Positions 9,776 to 17,216 of a stretch of 64,000 bases of DNA are shown piece after piece. The notes beneath the pieces were generated by a model. It was given only the letters and a program-made list of their open reading frames with translations. It had not been told where the DNA came from and made no database searches. The DNA comes from Humibacter ginsenosidimutans. Its GTDB lineage: Bacteria; Actinomycetota; Actinomycetes; Actinomycetales; Microbacteriaceae. The stretch spans positions 1,116,001 through 1,180,000 of the forward strand of contig NZ_CP042305.1 of the NCBI RefSeq assembly GCF_007859675.1, in the 5' to 3' direction. The position numbers and the translations under genes were made by a program. The stretch's first letter is position 1. Every line of letters starts with the position of its first letter.

Positions 9776-10189
9776 ATGCCGAACGCAGGCGACTCGCCCA
9801 GCCCGATCGAATCACTCGACCCTGATGCGTGCTGGAACCTGCTCGAGACCCAGAGTCTCGGCCGACTCGCGGTTGCCGCGGAGCGGGTGGAGATCTTTCC
9901 GGTGAACTTCCTCGTTCACGAACGCTCGGTCTACTTCGCAAGCGCTCCGGGCTCGAAGCTCATGGAGATTCTGCACGACCCGCACGTGGCCTTCGAGGCG
10001 GATGGCTCGGCATCCGCCGATCTGTGGAGCGTCGTCATCCACGGTCGCGCAGTGCGTCTGGCGCGGGACAGCGACATCGAGGGTTCTGGCGTGCTGCGCT
10101 TCAAAGGCTGGCATCCAGGGGAAAAGCACAATTACGTACGGATCATCCCCGACGAGATCACCGGCCGCCGCTTCCCTCGCGCGGAGTAG
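9776..10189 (+). CDS. pyridoxamine 5'-phosphate oxidase-like FMN-binding split-barrel protein
   Basis: A 137-residue protein with the features of the flavin-binding split-barrel fold: an N-terminal helix (CWNLLETQSLGRLAVAAE), the strand FPVNFLV, a Gly-Ser-Lys turn (ASAPGSKLMEIL) and a C-terminal strand with RIIPDEITGRRF. Such proteins bind FMN, F420 or haem and act as small redox or detoxification enzymes. The exact activity cannot be told. The ATG at 9776 has GGTGGAG upstream. It lies 64 bases after copA on the same strand, but a link to copper is not evident. Confidence 0.7.
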   Translation: MPNAGDSPSPIESLDPDACWNLLETQSLGRLAVAAERVEIFPVNFLVHERSVYFASAPGSKLMEILHDPHVAFEADGSASADLWSVVIHGRAVRLARDSDIEGSGVLRFKGWHPGEKHNYVRIIPDEITGRRFPRAE

Positions 10190-10249
10190 GCCGAGGCGCG
10201 GGTCTTGCGCCACGGCCGTGGCGCCCAAGTTGCTGCTGTCCGTTGCGCC

Positions 10250-10440
10250 GATCTCCGCGACACGCGTTGCGCTGCGACGACGACGACGCGTGCAGCGACG
10301 GTGAGCACGGCGCAGACCGCGAAGATGTCTTGGTAGCCGGTCGCCGTGGTGGCGCCGAGGCTGATCATGGGGCCGGAGATGATGATCGCAAGGTCGCCGC
10401 TCACAGCCGGGACGTCTTCGGCGGCCTGCATGGCGGTCAC
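10250..10440 (-). pseudogene. possible decayed C-terminal fragment of a membrane transporter
   Basis: A short minus-strand frame reads like the last helix of a permease (GYQDIFAVCAVLTVAARVVVV), followed by degenerate Arg/Ala-rich sequence. There is no ribosome site and no upstream transporter domain. It lies between the flavin-binding gene and the ssrA terminator. A remnant of a lost transporter gene is possible, but chance reading of non-coding DNA cannot be excluded. Confidence 0.22.
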
Positions 10441-10520
10441 TTTCAGACCAGCACCTCGGCGCGAGCACAGGACCGGTCGGGCGGCTGGCGTCGCCTCGAA
10501 CCGGTCGCAGAGACCACAAA

Positions 10521-10564
10521 GCGACTCGGGGTCCCATCCGTTCCCGAATGCGACCCCGAGTCGC
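10521..10564 (-). terminator. strong hairpin terminator downstream of ssrA
   Basis: A 13-bp perfect stem (GCGACTCGGGGTC at 10521-10533 with GACCCCGAGTCGC at 10552-10564) encloses an 18-base loop. Read on the minus strand it is followed by CTTTGTGG. It lies downstream of the tmRNA trailer and probably ends that transcript. Confidence 0.6.
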
Positions 10565-10581
10565 GCGTAGCTCCCCCATGT

Positions 10582-10605
10582 TCAACGGTGTGTGACAGCG
10601 ACCCG
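10582..10605 (-). repeat. 3' arm of an inverted repeat flanking ssrA
   Basis: These 24 bases are complementary to 11083-11106 at 23 of 24 positions when two G-U pairs are allowed. In the minus-strand transcript this arm lies 78 bases after the mature tmRNA end, so precursor RNA could close into one long stem around tmRNA. Confidence 0.7.
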
Positions 10606-10683
10606 GATGGCATTCGCCGCTACGCGGTTCAGCCCTCGCTCGCTCCGAAAGCAGGCACGCCCGCTCTCGTCTTTCGCTCGATG

Positions 10684-11076
10684 TGGAGATGGGGGGAATT
10701 GAACCCCCGTCCATCGCTGTGGTCATACGCCTTCTACGGGCGTATCCAGTGAATGCGCTTTGCTCGGTTCCGGAACTTGCCGCTGGCAGCTGATCCGACG
10801 AACCCAGTCACGGTAAGAGTCCCTCTACGCCCCCTGACGATGCGTAGAAGCAATCTCTCTCGCTGACGCCAGACACCGGGTAGAGAGAAGTCCCCGGGCT
10901 GACGGTCTCATTGAGTGGCTAGGAGCGATCAGGCCGCGAGAGCGACCTGGGCCTTAGCGGAGACAGTGCTGTTGGAATTGGCACTTATTGTTTTGCAAGG
11001 ATCGTTAACGAGATAACCCTGCGTCCTCGACCCGCTTCTCGTACTCTCGCAGACGATGTCGAAACCGATCATCCCC
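10684..11076 (-). ncRNA. ssrA: transfer-messenger RNA (tmRNA)
   Basis: The mature RNA of about 393 bases starts GGGGATGATCGG and ends with the T-arm GGTTCAATTCC and CATCTCCA. These termini pair to form a 7-bp acceptor stem with one G-U pair; CCA is not encoded. The tag reading frame ends ISANSNSTVSAKAQVALAA followed by TGA (stop at 10929-10931). The closing ALAA signal matches the degron recognised by ClpXP/ClpAP. The resume codon cannot be fixed by eye, because a GCA upstream would run into a stop. With SmpB, tmRNA rescues stalled ribosomes. smpB lies 1.6 kb away on the same strand. Confidence 0.95.
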
Positions 11077-11082
11077 ATGAGG

Positions 11083-11106
11083 CGGGCCACTGTCACACAC
11101 TGTTGA
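11083..11106 (-). repeat. 5' arm of the ssrA-flanking inverted repeat, with an rRNA-leader-like motif
   Basis: The arm ends 6 bases before the tmRNA 5' end. On the minus strand it and the adjoining bases read AGAACTCAACAGTGTGTGAC, which resembles the boxA/processing leader found before actinobacterial rRNA operons. Together with 10582-10605 it forms a 24-position stem with a single A-C mismatch. A GC hairpin (CCGCCC/GGGCGG, 11123-11137) lies just upstream. Confidence 0.65.
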
Positions 11107-11197
11107 GTTCTGGAAGGAACATCCGCCCTTCGGGCGGTCTTACAGACTACAACACCGACCGCCGACATGTCATGCCCGGATATGCGAACCTGGAGAC

Positions 11198-11512
11198 GTG
11201 GTATCCGCACCCTCTGCTCCGGAGACGATCCGGCGCACCGACACCGAGCTCGATCTGACGCCCAGGCACAGCCTCGACACTCCGTGGCGTGCCGTCGTCT
11301 GGAACGACCCCGTCAACCTCATGTCGTACGTGGTCTACGTGTTCCGCAGCTATTTCGGCTTCAGCGAGACGAAGGCGACGAAGCTCATGCTCCAGGTGCA
11401 CAAGGAGGGTAGGGCCGTGGTCGCCACCGGCACGCGTGAGCTCATGGAGCAGCACGCCGCTGCCATGCACTCGTACGGGCTCTCCGCCACCGTCGTCAAG
11501 GTCGACGAGTGA
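11198..11512 (+). CDS. clpS: ATP-dependent Clp protease adaptor protein ClpS
   Basis: A 104-residue adaptor that delivers N-degron substrates to the Clp ATPase. The family core is clear: WRAVVWNDPVNLMSYVVYVF, then KLMLQVHKEGRAVVATG, including the N-degron pocket residues around the NDP motif. The N-terminal 25 residues are flexible, as usual. The GTG start at 11198 follows GGAG by 3-4 bases. The stop overlaps the start of the DUF2017 gene by 4 bases, a pairing often seen in Actinobacteria. It is divergent from ssrA. Confidence 0.92.
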   Translation: MVSAPSAPETIRRTDTELDLTPRHSLDTPWRAVVWNDPVNLMSYVVYVFRSYFGFSETKATKLMLQVHKEGRAVVATGTRELMEQHAAAMHSYGLSATVVKVDE

Positions 11513-12057
11513 GCGCGAGCCGACCGGGCAGCGACGCCGACCGCGTCTGGGCGATCTCCATGCGGCTCGACGACGCCGAGCTGGAGCGGCTGGCGCGACT
11601 CGAGGCCGACCTGCTCGCGACGCTGCACGAGAGTGCGGACGGCGACGAGACATCCGCCGACGCGCTGCGGCGACTGTTTCCGGACGCCTACCCCGACGAC
11701 CGCGAGGCGGCCGCGGAGTTCAGCGCCCTCACCCGCGAGGATCTCGCCGATGCCAAGGCGGACGCCGCGCGCAGGATGCTCGCCGCTCTGCTCGCCGCCG
11801 GCAACGACGAGACGCGACCCCGCCGCAGACACGCCAGGCACGTCATCCCGCTCGATGAGGAGTTGGCCCAGGTGTTTCTGCGCAACCTCACCGACCTGCG
11901 GCTGCTGCTCGCGGAGCGTCTCGGCATCGAGCGCGACGACGACCCCGGGCATCCCGGTCAGGAGTTCAGGGCCGATCGACAGCACTACCAATGGCTGGGG
12001 GCCGTGCAGGAGTCGCTCGTGCAGGCGCTCTACGGACAGTTGGACGCCTCGCACTGA
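11509..12057 (+). CDS. DUF2017 family protein
   Basis: A 182-residue, mainly helical, charged soluble protein of the actinobacterial DUF2017 family. An N-terminal segment (WAISMRLDDAELERLARLEADLL) and a C-terminal helix pair (NLTDLRLLLAERLGIE, YQWLGAVQESLVQALYGQL) are visible. It starts with GTG overlapping the clpS stop by 4 bases, so translation is coupled. That suggests a role near Clp-dependent proteolysis, but no function is established. Confidence 0.82.
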   Translation: MSASRPGSDADRVWAISMRLDDAELERLARLEADLLATLHESADGDETSADALRRLFPDAYPDDREAAAEFSALTREDLADAKADAARRMLAALLAAGNDETRPRRRHARHVIPLDEELAQVFLRNLTDLRLLLAERLGIERDDDPGHPGQEFRADRQHYQWLGAVQESLVQALYGQLDASH

Positions 12058-12078
12058 GCACTGCCGTGCGTGGCCGCT

Positions 12079-12573
12079 TCAGTTCACGACGTAGTCGAGC
12101 CCGACGGCGGACTCCAGAGTGGCGCCCGCTGCGTGCAGCGAGACGTCCCAGCTCTGCTCCCCGACGATCCCGTCGACCGTCACGTGACCCCAGTGCTGAA
12201 ATGCCTCGACGGATGCCTTCGTGTGGGGTCCGAAAATCCCATCGATCCCCTGCGGCCCCACCCCGCCCCACTCGTTCGCGCCGTTCGTGAGGACGGTCTG
12301 CAGACTCGTGACCACCGCGCCGTGCGATCCCTGCTGAAGCACGGGCATCGCGCCGCCGTCGGGAAGCTTGGCCCACGTCAGCGGTCCGACGATGCCGTCG
12401 GGTGTCAGCGCTTCGTCGGTCTGGAACTCCACGACGGCGTGCCGCGTGGCGGGGCCGAAGATGCCGTCGACCACGATCGACAGGTTCGGCGTGCGTCGCA
12501 GCGCCCTCTGCAGACGCCGAACGGCGTCCCCCGTCGCGCCTTGCTGAATGGTGGGCTGACCCGGATTGGACAT
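12079..12573 (-). CDS. protein with two peptidoglycan-binding (PG_binding_1) domains
   Basis: A 164-residue protein made of two repeats of the peptidoglycan-binding helical domain. Repeat 1 (about residues 10-70) contains GDAVRRLQRAL, DGIFGPATRHAVVEFQ and DGIVGPLTW; repeat 2 (about 78-145) contains GAVVTSLQTVL, DGIFGPHTKASVEAFQ and DGIVGEQSW. No signal peptide or enzyme domain is seen, so export, if any, is unexplained. The ATG has GGGGGAGGG upstream. It converges with DUF2017 and sits downstream of smpB on the same strand, possibly as a separate unit. Confidence 0.8.
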   Translation of the reverse strand: MSNPGQPTIQQGATGDAVRRLQRALRRTPNLSIVVDGIFGPATRHAVVEFQTDEALTPDGIVGPLTWAKLPDGGAMPVLQQGSHGAVVTSLQTVLTNGANEWGGVGPQGIDGIFGPHTKASVEAFQHWGHVTVDGIVGEQSWDVSLHAAGATLESAVGLDYVVN

Positions 12574-12680
12574 GACGATCCCTCCCCCGATTGGATGCCG
12601 TCGGCGTTCACGCTACGCCGTGACGTGCCGTGACGACAGGGTGCGTCACACTCGGATTCGCACCGGCATGACGAAGACAG

Positions 12681-13157
12681 CTACTCGCCCAGATGGTTCT
12701 TGTTCGCCATGGCGCGCTCGGCCTCGCGCTTGTCCTGGCGTTCGCGCAGCGCCTGCCGCTTGTCGTATTCGCGCTTGCCCTTCGCGACGCCGATCTCGAC
12801 CTTGGCACGGCCGTCGGAGAAGTAGAGCTGTAGCGGGATCAGCGTGTAGCCACCGTCTTTGATCTTGTTCGCGATCTTCACGATCTGCTGCTTGTGCAGC
12901 AGCAGTTTGCGCTTGCGCCGCGGCGCGTGATTGTTCCACGTGCCGTCGAGATACTCGGGAATGTAGACGGCGTCGAGCCACGCCTCTCCCCCGTCGACGA
13001 ACGCGTAGCCGTCGACCAGCGACGCGCGCCCCTCACGCAGCGACTTCACCTCGGTGCCGGTGAGCACGAGGCCGGCCTCGTACGTGTCCTCGATCAGGTA
13101 GTCGTGGCGGGCGCGGCGGTTGGTCGCCACGACCTTCTGACCACGTTCCCTGGGCAT
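12681..13157 (-). CDS. smpB: SsrA-binding protein SmpB
   Basis: A 158-residue partner of tmRNA that binds its tRNA-like domain and brings it to stalled ribosomes. The OB-fold core is intact: [35 protein letters not shown], then [20 protein letters not shown] and LLLHKQQI. The basic C-terminal tail ([20 protein letters not shown]), which enters the mRNA channel, is also present. The ATG follows GGAG by about 9 bases. It is on the same strand as ftsE and ftsX, in the conserved order ftsE-ftsX-smpB, with 238 bases between ftsX and smpB. Confidence 0.95.
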   Translation of the reverse strand: MPRERGQKVVATNRRARHDYLIEDTYEAGLVLTGTEVKSLREGRASLVDGYAFVDGGEAWLDAVYIPEYLDGTWNNHAPRRKRKLLLHKQQIVKIANKIKDGGYTLIPLQLYFSDGRAKVEIGVAKGKREYDKRQALRERQDKREAERAMANKNHLGE

Positions 13158-13293
13158 CGCGCTCTCCTCGTCGTGTCGGCACGCGGTGTGCGCGCATCAG
13201 GATGCCACGTCCGGCGGACACGGCAGCCCACCAGCATACCCGGCGGGTCGGGCATCCACGACCCCGGCCGCCGATGTGACGGCATCATGTGGA

Positions 13294-13381
13294 GGAACCC
13301 CCACCCTCGCCGGCAGAACGGCACACCCCCAGGACAAGAACGGCACATCCTCGGCAGCTGAAAGGCACACCCTCGGCGGTG
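13294..13381 (+). repeat. 22-bp tandem repeat array between ftsX and smpB
   Basis: Three consecutive 22-base units occupy 13316-13337, 13338-13359 and 13360-13381. Each begins GAA(C/A)GGCACA(C/T)CC. A more diverged fourth unit lies at 13294-13315. The array lies in the 238-base gap between ftsX and smpB, on the transcript that would join them. No spacers are present, so it is not a CRISPR. Confidence 0.65.
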
Positions 13382-13395
13382 GAAGCCGTGGGGCG

Positions 13396-14310
13396 TCAGA
13401 CCCGGAGGTACCTGCGGATCGCGACATTGGACGCGAGCGCGGCCAGTGCGACACCCACCACGATGAGGATCGGAGCCACGATCCAGGCGTTGTCGAGACC
13501 GACGAACGAGGTGGCCAACGTGTTCTTGGCCAGGTAGCCGAGCACGAAGAACTGCACGATGGCGAACACCGCTCCGACCGCCAGCAGCGATCCGATCAGG
13601 GCGGCAAGCACCCCCTCGAGCACGAACGGCGTCTGGATGAACCCGTTCGACGCTCCCACGAGCCGCATGATGCCCAGTTCTCTTCGCCGCGAGAACGCCG
13701 ACAGCCTGATGGTCGTCGCGATCAACAAGGCCGCGGCCACCAGCATCACCACGGCTATCGCGATGGCCGTGAGACTCGCCGCGTTGAGGATGCGGAAGAT
13801 CTGGTCGAGATAACTTCGCTGGTCGGTCACGCCCTGCACCCCGGCGACACCGCTCAATGACTGCGCGATGACGTCGGACTGGCTCTGGTTCTTGAGTTTG
13901 ATCCAGAACGTCTGGTTCAGCAGCTCGGGCGTGACATAGTCGGCGACCGGGTTGCCCTTGAACTGCTGCTTGAAGTCGTTGTAGGCCTGCTGGTGGTTCT
14001 CGAAGTAGAACTTCTCGATGAAGGGCGCAAGAGCCGGCGACTCCAGCTTGGCCTTGACTGCCGCGATCTGTTCGGCCGTCGCATCCTGGCCCTGGCACGT
14101 GGCGGTGTTGTCGGTGGCCGTGCACATGTACACCGCCACCTGGGCCCTGTCGTACCAGTACGTCTTCATCTGGCCGATCTGCATCTGCATCAGGATGGCC
14201 GTGCCCACGAAGGTGAGCGAGATGAAGGTGACCAGCACGACGGAGATCACCATCGAGAGGTTGCGCTTGAGGCCGCTGCCCGCCTCTGAAAGAACGAGTG
14301 CGAATCTCAT
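13396..14310 (-). CDS. ftsX: cell division ABC transporter permease FtsX
   Basis: A 304-residue membrane protein. An N-terminal helix ([20 protein letters not shown]) is followed by an extracellular domain with a Cys pair ([13 protein letters not shown]). Three C-terminal helices surround [18 protein letters not shown], the FtsX/MacB signature. With the ATPase FtsE it links the division machinery to peptidoglycan hydrolases outside the membrane. The ATG overlaps the ftsE stop by 4 bases. Length and topology are normal. Confidence 0.94.
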   Translation of the reverse strand: MRFALVLSEAGSGLKRNLSMVISVVLVTFISLTFVGTAILMQMQIGQMKTYWYDRAQVAVYMCTATDNTATCQGQDATAEQIAAVKAKLESPALAPFIEKFYFENHQQAYNDFKQQFKGNPVADYVTPELLNQTFWIKLKNQSQSDVIAQSLSGVAGVQGVTDQRSYLDQIFRILNAASLTAIAIAVVMLVAAALLIATTIRLSAFSRRRELGIMRLVGASNGFIQTPFVLEGVLAALIGSLLAVGAVFAIVQFFVLGYLAKNTLATSFVGLDNAWIVAPILIVVGVALAALASNVAIRRYLRV

Positions 14311-15532
14311 GACACCGGCCCCACATCCTGGTTCGAGTCGTCGTCGTGGTCGCTCTTGCCCGGTGCCCGCAGCCCGAGCCGCTCGGCGAGGCTCAGTTCG
14401 TCGACGCCCACCGCGTCGTGAGCGCCCGTCTTCGCGGGGTTCTGTGCCGCTTCCGCACTCTCCGCGGATGCTGAGGAGGATGCCGCGACTCGCATCGCGG
14501 GAACCGGCTCTGCCGGTGCATCGAGCGGCTCCGCGGGCTCGGGCGGCCGAACGTCGTGGACGGGTGTGGCCGCGGGATGCGGAGCCTCGGCGGCCGCCGG
14601 CGCCGGAAGGCTCTCGGCCTGCTCGCGAGCCGTCACCGCGGAGACCGATCCGGTCTCCGCGGGTGCCGTCTTCGACGCCTTCTTGCTCGCCTTGCGCTCG
14701 GAGCGCGTCGCCTTCGCCGGCTTCGTGCCTGCGGTCACGGGGACGGGTGACGCCGCGACCGGACTCTGCGCCTGATCGACGAGGACCTCCTCGGGAACGG
14801 ACGCCGCGTCGGCGGCGCGCTCACGGGCATCCAACACCGGGACGACACCGGTGAAGCCGTAGCCGCCGTGCCGCTCGTCGCGGATGAGCTTGCCGTCGAC
14901 GAGCTCGATGACGCGCTTCTGCATGCGGTCGACGAGGCCCGCCTCGTGCGTGGCCATCAGCACCGTCGTGCCCGCAGCGTTGATGCGTTCGAGCACCGCG
15001 GTGATGCCTGCGCTGGTCGCCGGATCGAGGTTTCCGGTCGGCTCGTCGGCGAGCAGGATCTGCGGCTTGTTCACCACCGCGCGGGCGATCGCGACGCGCT
15101 GCTGCTCACCCCCGACAGCTCGTGCGGGAAGCGCTGCGCCTTGCCGTCGAGGCCCACCATGGCCAGTACGTCGGGCACGGCCTCGTGGATGTAGCCCTTC
15201 GACTTGCCGATCACCTTGAGGGTGAAGGCCACGTTGTCGAAGACCGTCTTGTTCGTGAGCAGTCGGAAGTCTTGGAAGACGACGCCGACGTTGCGGCGGA
15301 AGTAAGGGACCTTGCGATTGGAGATGTTGCTGAGGTTCTGCCCGAGCACGTGGAGCTTGCCGCGGGTCACCTTCTCTTCGCGCAGGACGAGGCGGAGGAA
15401 CGTCGACTTTCCGGATCCGGACGCACCCACCACGAACACGAACTCTCCACGGAGAATCTCGGTCGTGATGTCGTCGAGGGCCGGGCGGGGGGTTCCCTTG
15501 TAGCTCTTGCTGACGTGGTCGAATCGGATCAT
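14307..15532 (-). pseudogene. ftsE: cell division ATP-binding protein FtsE, frameshifted in this sequence, with long C-terminal tail
   Basis: The N-terminal part has Walker A ([12 protein letters not shown]) and reads cleanly to PHELSG. The frame then switches: the ABC signature [13 protein letters not shown], Walker [14 protein letters not shown] and the H-loop MATHEAG lie in another frame. The break is at a run of five C at 15109-15113; one more base would restore a 408-residue protein. FtsE is normally about 230 residues. Here about 180 Ala/Pro/Lys/Glu-rich residues follow and end against ftsX. A sequencing error is more likely than loss of a conserved division gene. The ATG has a TAGGCT box 9 bases upstream. 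Confidence 0.85.
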
Positions 15533-15541
15533 GACCCGCCC

Positions 15542-15547
15542 AGCCTA
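15542..15547 (-). promoter_or_regulatory. -10 box (TAGGCT) before ftsE
   Basis: On the minus strand TAGGCT ends 9 bases before the ftsE ATG, giving a leader of at most a few bases. It would let ftsEX-smpB be transcribed independently of prfB. Confidence 0.5.
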
Positions 15548-15578
15548 AACACACGGCACGGCGATGCCGCCGAGCGAC

Positions 15579-16253
15579 TCACCCGAGCGCTTGAGCCGCT
15601 CGGGGGGCCGGCTCCTGGGGAGCCGCTGCACCGCCGACACCGCGTCGCAAAGCGTCGAAACCGACCAGGATCGCCGTCAATCCGATCGTGAAGGCGTCGA
15701 ACGAGTCTGTCGCTGTGGCCGCGCTCGCGAGCGGATGCTCTGCCATCGCCGACTCGGGCCGGTGACCGCCGCCGTCCGTCGCCGAGTCGCTGATCGCGTG
15801 CGCAACCGTGAACTCCGTGACCGTGCGCAGCAACGACACGGCCAGTGGCAGGGTGAATCCGGCTCGCCCGAGGGTTTCGAGCGCCTTCTCCACGGCTGCA
15901 AGGTTGCGTTCGGTCTCCCCCTGAGTCGTCAGCAACAAGCTGTGCACGCCCGGATGCGCCCGCACGGCGTCCCGAAGCCCCTCTGCGAAGCCTCGCACCC
16001 CTTCCTGCCACGGCGCGTCGTCCGCAAGGTCGAGATCGGCCGCGAGCGACAGGACGGCCTCGACCAATCCGTCCAAGAGGGCGGTCTTGTCAGGCACATG
16101 TCCGTAGATGCTCATGGGCTCGACACCCAGACTGTCAGCCAGCCGGCGCATCGTGAGCCGGCGAAGGCCTTCGGCATCCGCGATGGCGAGCGCCGCGGCG
16201 AGGATGCCATCACGACTCAGCCCCGCGCTCACCCCTGGGGAACGTCTCGTCAC
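15579..16253 (-). CDS. TetR family transcriptional regulator
   Basis: A 224-residue regulator. The N-terminal TetR helix-turn-helix is clear (RDGILAAALAIADAEGLRRLTMRRLADSLGVEPMSIYGHV, about residues 14-53), followed by a C-terminal domain like that of tetracycline-type TetR proteins (TetR_C). It is divergent from the methyltransferase gene across 72 bases holding a palindrome, so it probably represses that gene and itself. The start is a GTG at 16253. Codon use and GC match the neighbours. Its ligand is unknown. Confidence 0.85.
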   Translation of the reverse strand: MTRRSPGVSAGLSRDGILAAALAIADAEGLRRLTMRRLADSLGVEPMSIYGHVPDKTALLDGLVEAVLSLAADLDLADDAPWQEGVRGFAEGLRDAVRAHPGVHSLLLTTQGETERNLAAVEKALETLGRAGFTLPLAVSLLRTVTEFTVAHAISDSATDGGGHRPESAMAEHPLASAATATDSFDAFTIGLTAILVGFDALRRGVGGAAAPQEPAPRAAQALG

Positions 16254-16291
16254 CGCAACACCCCTTCTGTCTCCTTGTGGCGCGGTGCTAC

Positions 16292-16304
16292 CTTACATTG
16301 TAAG
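16292..16304 (+). promoter_or_regulatory. palindromic operator between tetR-like and methyltransferase genes
   Basis: CTTACATTGTAAG is a perfect 13-base palindrome (CTTACA-T-TGTAAG) in the divergent intergenic region, 21 bases before the methyltransferase start. Size and symmetry fit a TetR-family dimer site. Confidence 0.62.
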
Positions 16305-16325
16305 TTTATCGAAAGAGGCTCTGGA

Positions 16326-17153
16326 ATGACCGACAGCGCGTCCGCTCCATCAGTGGGGATCGGAGGAGTTCCCGAGACAGCTCTCATCACCCTGTACAAC
16401 CGGGCATGCGAGGCGTCCCGCGCCGACGGCCTGCTGCACGACCCTCTGGCGACCGCCCTCATGGACGAGCTCACTTTCCCGTTTCGCGAGCGCTTCGGCG
16501 CGCCCGACCAAGCGCACGCGGTGCGCGCACGACAGTACGACGCCGAGATCGCCGACTTCCTCCGCACCAATCCGGGCGCCACCGTCGTCTCGCTCGGAGA
16601 GGGCTTGGAGACCCAACTGTGGCGCGCGGGTGACGGAGCGGGGCGCTGGATCAGCGTGGATGTCCCCGAGATGATCGACGCGCGTCGCCGCCTGCTCCCA
16701 CGTGACCCTCGGAACATCCTCGTGCCTGGGTCCGCCTGGGATTTCAGCTGGATGACCCAGGTCCGCGGCGACCCCCGCGTGCTGATCATCGCTCAGGGGC
16801 TCCTCATGTACTTCCCGGAACGTGAGGTCGAACACCTTCTGGGCGGCTTGGTCTCGGCATTCCCCGGTGGCCGGCTGATCTTCGACACGATCCCGTCGTG
16901 GGCGGTCACCACCACCAAGGGCCATCGCTCGGCGAGCGGATATCGCCTTCCCGCTCAGCCGTGGGGCGCGGGACCCTCCGGCCTTCGCACACTCCTGCAC
17001 CGAGTGGGCATTCGGCACTGGCGGCGCGTCCCCGCCCCCGCCGGGCGTGGGTTCTTCTGGGGACGCTGCTACCCGACGATCACACGGCTGCTGCCCGGCA
17101 TCGCGCCGATGGTCGTCGCAGCAGATCTCGAGGACAGCAGTCGGCCACTCTGA
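16326..17153 (+). CDS. class I SAM-dependent methyltransferase, leucine carboxyl methyltransferase-like
   Basis: A 275-residue protein of the LCM/Tcmp-type methyltransferase group. It shows the N-terminal ARQYDAEI segment, the SAM loop VVSLGEGLETQLWRAG (about residues 92-107), the acidic ISVDVPEMIDARRRLL and the later AQGLLMYFPE motif. Such enzymes methylate carboxyl or hydroxyl groups of small molecules, often polyketides, but the substrate here is unknown. The ATG follows AAAGAGG. The divergent TetR regulator and shared operator suggest induction by a specific compound, perhaps as detoxification. The gene pair sits between ftsE and prfB, which are usually adjacent. Confidence 0.82.
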   Translation: MTDSASAPSVGIGGVPETALITLYNRACEASRADGLLHDPLATALMDELTFPFRERFGAPDQAHAVRARQYDAEIADFLRTNPGATVVSLGEGLETQLWRAGDGAGRWISVDVPEMIDARRRLLPRDPRNILVPGSAWDFSWMTQVRGDPRVLIIAQGLLMYFPEREVEHLLGGLVSAFPGGRLIFDTIPSWAVTTTKGHRSASGYRLPAQPWGAGPSGLRTLLHRVGIRHWRRVPAPAGRGFFWGRCYPTITRLLPGIAPMVVAADLEDSSRPL

Positions 17154-17216
17154 TCCCAGCCCACACGCTGAGTCGCCCACACCCGACCCGAATCGACCTC
17201 GGTCGGCTGCACGAGG

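Noticed and set aside
8020..9777. A 585-codon minus-strand open frame
   Set aside because: Antisense to copA, which has every P-type ATPase motif.
10929..11210. 93-codon minus-strand frame as a protein gene
   Set aside because: It covers the 5' part of tmRNA; only its last 20 or so codons are translated, as the tag.
13294..13381. CRISPR-like repeat array
   Set aside because: Units are contiguous with no unique spacers and no cas genes are near.
15540..17210. Mobile element carrying the TetR/methyltransferase pair
   Set aside because: No transposase, terminal repeats or target duplications were seen, and base composition matches the surroundings.
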